DNA from: JAOPZW01 sp963807305
GTDB lineage: Bacteria; Actinomycetota; Thermoleophilia; Solirubrobacterales; Solirubrobacteraceae
Assembly (NCBI GenBank): GCA_963807305.1
Contig: CAWEBN010000008.1
Coordinates: 310,001 to 374,000 of the forward strand
DNA length: 64,000 nucleotides
Direction: 5' to 3'
Part shown: in pieces, positions 59,994-64,000 of the stretch
How positions within the stretch are numbered: the stretch's first letter is position 1
How the letters are laid out: each line of letters begins with the position of its first letter
Notes under the pieces: generated by a model
Told to the model about the DNA's origin: nothing
Databases searched by the model: none
The model's input: only the letters and a program-made list of their open reading frames with translations
Position numbers and translations under genes: made by a program

Positions 59994-61056
59994 CGGCCCG
60001 CAGCCGCGTGCCCTCGTCACGGGGGCTGACGACGGTCAGCGTCCCGTCGAGGGCGCCCACGCGGTCCGACAGCCCGCGCAGCCCCGAGCCCGCGTCGGGA
60101 GTGGCGCCGCCGACGCCGTCGTCGGTCACCTCGACCACGAGCTCTCCACTGGCGACCGTCACCTTGACCGTGGCGGCCGACGCCTGCGCGTACTTGGCGA
60201 CGTTGGTCAGCGCCTCGGCGACGACGAAGTAGGCGGCGGCCTCGATCGGCGCCGCCAGCCGGTCGGCGGGCGTCTCGAGCACCTCGACCGGGACGGTTGA
60301 GCGCCCGGCGAGCGCCTGCACCGCCGCGGCCAGCCCGCGCTCGGTCAGAACGGCGGGATGGATGCCGTGGGCCAGCTCGCGCAGCTCGGCCGAGGCCGCC
60401 GCAAGCGCCTCGCCGACGTGCTCGAGGAAGCCGACGGCCGACTGCGGGTCGCGCGCGGCGCGCGAGCGCGCCAGCCGGACCTCGAGGGCCAGCGCCACCA
60501 GGTGCTGCTGCGCGCCGTCGTGCAGGTCGCGCTCGATGCGCCGGCGCGCCGCGTCGGCGGCCTCGATGATCCGCGCCTGCGATGCGCGCAGCTCCTGCAT
60601 GCGCGCGCGCTCGACCGCGTGGCGGCGCAGCGCCTCCTCGTTGGCGCGCCGCTCGGTGATGTCGAAGATCGCGCCGTCCATCCACTCCTCGCCGCGGGGG
60701 CCCCTCACGCGGTGGCCCCGATCGAGGACCCAGCGCAGCTCCCCGTCGGGACGCTCGATGCGGTACTCGAGGTTGAACGGCTGCCCGTCGTCGACCGCGT
60801 TCTGGGCCCGCTCGAGCACGGCGGCGCGGTCCTCGGCGCAGATGATGCTCATGATCGTCCGGCGCGCGTCGGCGCCGAGGAAATCGCTCGCCGGATAGCC
60901 CGAGATGCGCTCGATCTCATCGCTGATGAGCTCGAGCGTGTAGTCCGCGTGCCACGCCGAGCGATAGATCGCGCCGGGCACGTTGGCCATGAGCGAGCGC
61001 AGCAGCGCCTCGCGGGCGTCGCGGTCGGTGAGGGCACGCTGGCGGCGGCGGGCCAT
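59971..61056 (-). CDS. PAS-domain sensor histidine kinase, HisKA_3 (NarL/DesK) type
   Basis: 361 residues without membrane segments. The PAS/PAC region is 22-135 (EIERISGYPASDFLGADARR, GELRWVLDRGHRV, DGAIFDITERRANEEALRRH). The dimerisation and phosphoacceptor motif is RRIERDLHDGAQQHLVALAL with His179. The ATPase part includes VVAEALTNVAKYAQASA and DDGVGGATPDAGSGLRGLSD. No response regulator is adjacent, so its partner (probably a LuxR-type regulator) is elsewhere. A cytoplasmic redox, light or ligand signal is likely. Confidence 0.92.
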   Translation of the reverse strand: MARRRQRALTDRDAREALLRSLMANVPGAIYRSAWHADYTLELISDEIERISGYPASDFLGADARRTIMSIICAEDRAAVLERAQNAVDDGQPFNLEYRIERPDGELRWVLDRGHRVRGPRGEEWMDGAIFDITERRANEEALRRHAVERARMQELRASQARIIEAADAARRRIERDLHDGAQQHLVALALEVRLARSRAARDPQSAVGFLEHVGEALAAASAELRELAHGIHPAVLTERGLAAAVQALAGRSTVPVEVLETPADRLAAPIEAAAYFVVAEALTNVAKYAQASAATVKVTVASGELVVEVTDDGVGGATPDAGSGLRGLSDRVGALDGTLTVVSPRDEGTRLRAVIPLGGR

Positions 61057-61119
61057 CGATCAACCCTGGCGCATGAGCTGGCTGTGAGGCAAGGGGTCCG
61101 CTCCATAGGATGGCGCGCC

Positions 61120-61881
61120 ATGGACATCGAAGGCAGTGGAGCAGTGGTCGTCGGCGGGGCCTCCGGGCTGGGCGAGGCCACCTCGCGGCGCCTGCACGCG
61201 CAGGGCGCCGCGCTGACGATCGCCGACGTCAACGTCGAGAAGGGCCAGGCGCTGGCCGACGAGCTGGGCGCCGCCTTCGAGGCGTGCGACGTGCGCGAGG
61301 AGGATCAGGTCCAGGCGGCCGTCGAGGCAGCCGCACAGGCCGACGGCGGGCTGCGGATCTGCGTGAACTGCGCCGGCACCGGCTTCGCGCAGAAGATCGC
61401 CGGCTCGCGCGGGCCGCACGCGCTCGAGCCCTTCGCGGTCATCATCGCCATCAACCTGATCGGGACCTTCAACGTCCTGCGCTTCGCGTCGAACGCCATG
61501 CTGGCCAACGAGCCGCGCGAGGACGGCGAGCGCGGCGTGTGCGTCAACACCGCCTCGGTCGCCGCCTACGAGGGCCAGGTCGGCCAGGTCGCCTACAGCG
61601 CCTCGAAGGGTGGCGTCGTCGGCCTCACCCTGCCGGCGGCGCGCGACCTCGCGTCGGCGGGCATCCGCGTGTGCACGATCGCCCCGGGCCTCTTCGACAC
61701 ACCGCTGCTGGCCGCGCTGCCGCTCGAGTCGCGGGAGTCGCTGGGCAAGTCGATCCCGTTCCCCGCGCGCCTCGGGCAGGCGTCCGAGTACGCGGCGCTG
61801 GCGGCCCACATCGTCGAGAACCGGATGCTCAACGGCGAGGTCATCCGGCTCGACGGGGCGCTGCGAATGGCGCCGCGTTGA
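61120..61881 (+). CDS. Short-chain dehydrogenase (3-hydroxyacyl-CoA dehydrogenase HSD10-like)
   Basis: 253 residues from ATG 61120. Cofactor motif VVVGGASGLGEATSRRLHAQ (residues 8-27); the Asp in LTIADVNVEKG points to NAD. CVNCAGTGFAQKI, catalytic Ser in CVNTASVAAYEGQVGQVAY and YSASK complete the active site; PGLFDTPLLAALP follows. The pattern resembles type II 3-hydroxyacyl-CoA dehydrogenases (HSD17B10-like), so a role in fatty-acid or isoleucine breakdown is plausible. Convergent with the DUF899 gene. Confidence 0.9.
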   Translation: MDIEGSGAVVVGGASGLGEATSRRLHAQGAALTIADVNVEKGQALADELGAAFEACDVREEDQVQAAVEAAAQADGGLRICVNCAGTGFAQKIAGSRGPHALEPFAVIIAINLIGTFNVLRFASNAMLANEPREDGERGVCVNTASVAAYEGQVGQVAYSASKGGVVGLTLPAARDLASAGIRVCTIAPGLFDTPLLAALPLESRESLGKSIPFPARLGQASEYAALAAHIVENRMLNGEVIRLDGALRMAPR

Positions 61882-61894
61882 TGGAATCAGCCAT

Positions 61895-62578
61895 CTAATA
61901 GCTCAGGGCCGGGTACCAGTCGGTCCCGCGGCCCTCCGGGGCGAAGTCGAAGAGGTTCCACAATGGGTCGATCGTCTCCGCGTGGCGCGGGTCCTGACCG
62001 GGATCGGGCTGTTCGTAGAGGAGCTCCGAGCCCCAGAAGTGGCGGATGGCGTCGCCGTGGCGGCGAAAGACGTTGAGCATCGGCAGTTGCTGCGAGCCGT
62101 CCGGCGTTTCCCCGTGGTAGTCGCGGTTGTAGGCGTTGCCGGCCAACGAGAGCAGGCGCAGCCGCTGCCAGCCGCGATCGTCGGCATGGGCGAGCAGGCG
62201 CGGCAGCGCGGCCTTGGCCACGATCGCGACGTTGACGCGCTGGGAGGCGTGCTCGACAACGCCGTCGAAGGAGTCCAGGAACTGCGTGCACGACGGACAC
62301 GGCAGATCCTCGTCGGGGGCACGCGGGAACATCATGCTGTAGATGACGAGGGTGTCCTTGCCGGGCGCGAAGAGCTCCGAGAGCGACACCTCGACCGGGG
62401 CGCCGTCGCGCCCCGCGCCGTGGAAGACGTAGTCCTCGGCGACAGCACCGCCGGGCGGCAGCTCGCGGCGCGCGGCGGCGACGGCCTCGACGGCGCGGCG
62501 CATCTCGGCCTCCTGCTCGAGCAGCCTGTCGCGCGCGGCCCGGTACTCGGCCGATTCTCCTGGGAACGTGACGCCCAT
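61895..62578 (-). CDS. DUF899 thioredoxin-like protein
   Basis: 227 residues. The DUF899 signature is present: YVFHGAGRDGAPVEVSLSEL, LVIYSMMFPR and DLPCPSCTQFLDSFDG, where the CPSC pair sits in a thioredoxin-fold position. RLRLLSLAGNAYNRDYHGET and LLYEQPDPGQDPRHAETIDP, then a C-terminal FDFAPEGRGTDWYPALSY, are typical. The family's role is not known; a thiol-redox or dithiol-oxidase function is possible. It is divergent from the hydrolase remnant and the sigma factor gene. Confidence 0.9.
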   Translation of the reverse strand: MGVTFPGESAEYRAARDRLLEQEAEMRRAVEAVAAARRELPPGGAVAEDYVFHGAGRDGAPVEVSLSELFAPGKDTLVIYSMMFPRAPDEDLPCPSCTQFLDSFDGVVEHASQRVNVAIVAKAALPRLLAHADDRGWQRLRLLSLAGNAYNRDYHGETPDGSQQLPMLNVFRRHGDAIRHFWGSELLYEQPDPGQDPRHAETIDPLWNLFDFAPEGRGTDWYPALSY

Positions 62579-62644
62579 GCCTCGGTCTCCTTCGCTGTGC
62601 CCGGTACCGACAGGATCGCAGTCCGAAGGTCACCGCTCGCAACA

Positions 62645-62808
62645 CGGTGCCGTGGGCGCTCACCAACGGCGCGTACAAGAAGCAGAAGCGCAACGAGGGC
62701 GTGACGGAGATCGTCGAGATGAAGAACCGCGGGCACGCGCTCACGATCGACAGCGGCTGGCGCGAGGTCGCAGACACCGCGCTGGCCTTCGTCAAGCGCT
62801 TCGTCTAG
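62645..62808 (+). pseudogene. 3' remnant of an alpha/beta-hydrolase gene
   Basis: No start codon fits, but one frame encodes the last ~54 residues of a hydrolase ending at TAG 62806: VPWALTNGAYKKQKRNEGVT, then EIVEMKNRGHALTIDSGWRE with the catalytic His of RGHALTID, and DTALAFVKRFV. Upstream the frame loses similarity at about 62640, and the divergent DUF899 gene begins at 62578. The 5' three quarters are therefore gone, apparently by deletion or rearrangement. The stop is 12 bases before the SigG-type sigma gene; in mycobacteria such sigma genes also neighbour alpha/beta hydrolase genes. Confidence 0.8.
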
Positions 62809-62820
62809 CTTCCTCGGAGG

Positions 62821-63942
62821 ATGGCAGCGGGTCCGGCAACGACGATCTCGGCACAGGAGCGGCCGCTGCTGGCGGCGGCGCGCGAGGGCGACGAGGAGGC
62901 GTTCCGCCGGCTCGTCGAGCCCTACCGCGGCGAGCTGCATGCCCACGCCTATCGCATGCTCGGCTCGGTCCACGACGCCGAGGACGCCCTCCAGGACGCG
63001 CTGCTGCGCGCCTGGCGCGGCCTGGCGCGCTTCGAGGGGCGAAGCTCGCTGCGCTCGTGGCTCTACGCGATTGCCACGAACACGAGTCTCAACCTCATCG
63101 GGCGCCGCCCCAAGCGCGTGCTGCCCATCGACTACGCGCCCGCGGCCGATCCTCACGGCGGGCCAGGCGTGCCGGTGGCCGAGACGGTCTGGATGGAGCC
63201 CTACGCCGACGACAAGTTCGGCCTCCAGGACGGGCTGGCCGGTCCGGAGGCGCGCTACGAGCAGCGCGAGAGCGTTGAGCTCGCCTTCGTCGCCGCGCTG
63301 CAGAACCTGCCCGCCAACCAGCGCGCGGTCCTGATCCTGCGCGACGTGCTGGGCTTCTCGGCCAAGGAGACGGCCGAGGTGCTCGAGACCACCGTCGCGT
63401 CCGCCAACAGCGCGCTGCAGCGCGCCCGCGCGACCGTCGAGGACCGCCTTCCCGACCAGAGCCAGCAGGCCACGCTGCGCGCCCTGGGCGACGAGCGACT
63501 CAACGAGATCGTCGAGAGCTACATGCAGGCCTGGGAAGCCTGCGATGTCGACGCCGTCGTCGGCATGCTCACCGAGGACGCCTGCTTCTCCATGCCCCCG
63601 CTGGCCACGTGGTTCGGGCCGCGGGACGCGATCCAGACCTTCCTCGTCGGCTCGCCGATGTCGGGGCAGTGGCGCTGGAAGTCGCTGCGGGTGCGCGCAA
63701 ACGGGCAGGAGGCGCTGGCCTTCTACAGCTGGGACCCCGAGGAGGAGGGCTACGTCCCGTTCGCCCTCAACGTGCTGACCTTCCGCGGCGAGGCCATCAG
63801 CGACGTGACGGCGTTCATCATCCGTACCCCGCCGGAGACCGACGACCGCGAGGTCATCCTGCGCCTGCCCGAGCAGCCGGCGAGCCCGCTCAGCCTGCAG
63901 GCGGCGTTCGAGAACTTCGGCCTGCCCGATCGTCTGGACTGA
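62821..63942 (+). CDS. SigG-type ECF sigma factor with SnoaL-like C-terminal domain
   Basis: 373 residues. Region 2 (about 18-90): EEAFRRLVEPYRGELHAHAY, DAEDALQDALLRAWRGLARF and SSLRSWLYAIATNTSLNLIG. Region 4 (about 155-200): LPANQRAVLILRDVLGFSAK, then VLETTVASANSALQRARATV. Residues 215-345 form the NTF2/SnoaL-like extension (YMQAWEACDVDAVVGMLTED, MPPLATWFGPRDAIQTFL) of the SigG/ECF41-related group, which replaces a separate anti-sigma. The ATG directly abuts GGAGG, too close for normal use, so initiation may be reinitiation-dependent or the site coincidental. Targets unknown. Confidence 0.93.
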   Translation: MAAGPATTISAQERPLLAAAREGDEEAFRRLVEPYRGELHAHAYRMLGSVHDAEDALQDALLRAWRGLARFEGRSSLRSWLYAIATNTSLNLIGRRPKRVLPIDYAPAADPHGGPGVPVAETVWMEPYADDKFGLQDGLAGPEARYEQRESVELAFVAALQNLPANQRAVLILRDVLGFSAKETAEVLETTVASANSALQRARATVEDRLPDQSQQATLRALGDERLNEIVESYMQAWEACDVDAVVGMLTEDACFSMPPLATWFGPRDAIQTFLVGSPMSGQWRWKSLRVRANGQEALAFYSWDPEEEGYVPFALNVLTFRGEAISDVTAFIIRTPPETDDREVILRLPEQPASPLSLQAAFENFGLPDRLD

Positions 63943-64000
63943 GCGGCCGCGCCGGCCGCCCAGCGCCCTGCTCGGCGACGAGTAGCTCGTCCCGGGCCTT

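Overview
The window is very GC-rich and densely coded on both strands. The gene content points to an Actinomycetota genome, most likely class Thermoleophilia (Solirubrobacterales-like); that placement is an inference. It rests on a fused transaldolase/glucose-6-phosphate isomerase, OpcA with Zwf, a c-di-AMP riboswitch ahead of an RlpA-like exoprotein, ergothioneine genes egtB-egtD, an F420/FMN-type PPOX protein, many small ECF sigma/anti-sigma pairs and frequent GTG starts. No tRNA, rRNA, CRISPR array or transposase gene was seen.

Layout. 1-4.3 kb: 3' end of a chemoreceptor, an AIM24 protein whose start codon sits in a perfect hairpin, a PilT ATPase, a small secreted protein and the principal sigma factor. 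4.5-6.3 kb: a basic protein, a c-di-AMP riboswitch and its RlpA-like cell-wall protein, then a 339-bp non-coding palindromic element. 6.3-18 kb: a degenerate GGDEF protein, moeA (frameshifted), a MerR-DICT regulator, an SDR (frameshifted), two uncharacterised proteins, an operon ending in glpX, a D-amino-acid-oxidase-like flavoenzyme, an MFS exporter divergent from its likely TetR repressor across a clear operator, and another SDR. A second palindromic element related to the first follows at 17.9 kb. 18-25.4 kb: an ECF sigma/anti-sigma pair, then an operon of ROK sugar kinase, tal-pgi, zwf and opcA, which carries glucose into the oxidative pentose phosphate pathway. Its 6-phosphogluconolactonase is separate, at 48.1 kb, behind a GH15 glycosidase and ahead of a histidine phosphatase.

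25.4-34 kb: PPOX, ICMT-like and MMPL membrane proteins, an HD-GYP/LuxR fusion, a thioesterase, a PLP decarboxylase, a VOC protein and an aldo/keto reductase. 34.2-36.3 kb: a compact divergent locus of an ECF sigma factor with a zinc anti-sigma-like protein on one side, and a double-DUF427 protein with a paralogous zinc protein on the other; the paralogue appears to start at CTG. 36.4-46.1 kb: a MOSC-ferredoxin reductase-ferredoxin fusion, a GH38 alpha-mannosidase, a DHFR-fold protein, a LysR regulator, a free-standing CarH-like B12 domain and an orphan molybdenum hydroxylase large subunit. 49.4-64 kb: an FAD oxidase divergent from a giant LuxR (LAL) regulator, a DUF4242 protein, a lipase, an MMPL pump (frameshifted), egtB-egtD, an orphan histidine kinase, an SDR, a DUF899 protein, a 3' remnant of an alpha/beta hydrolase and a SigG-type ECF sigma factor.

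Two things stand out. First, two structured intergenic palindromes share their ends and both lie between convergent genes. Second, three otherwise good genes (moeA, an SDR, an MMPL pump), and perhaps the MFS gene, each carry one apparent extra base. Either sequence error or gene decay could explain this.
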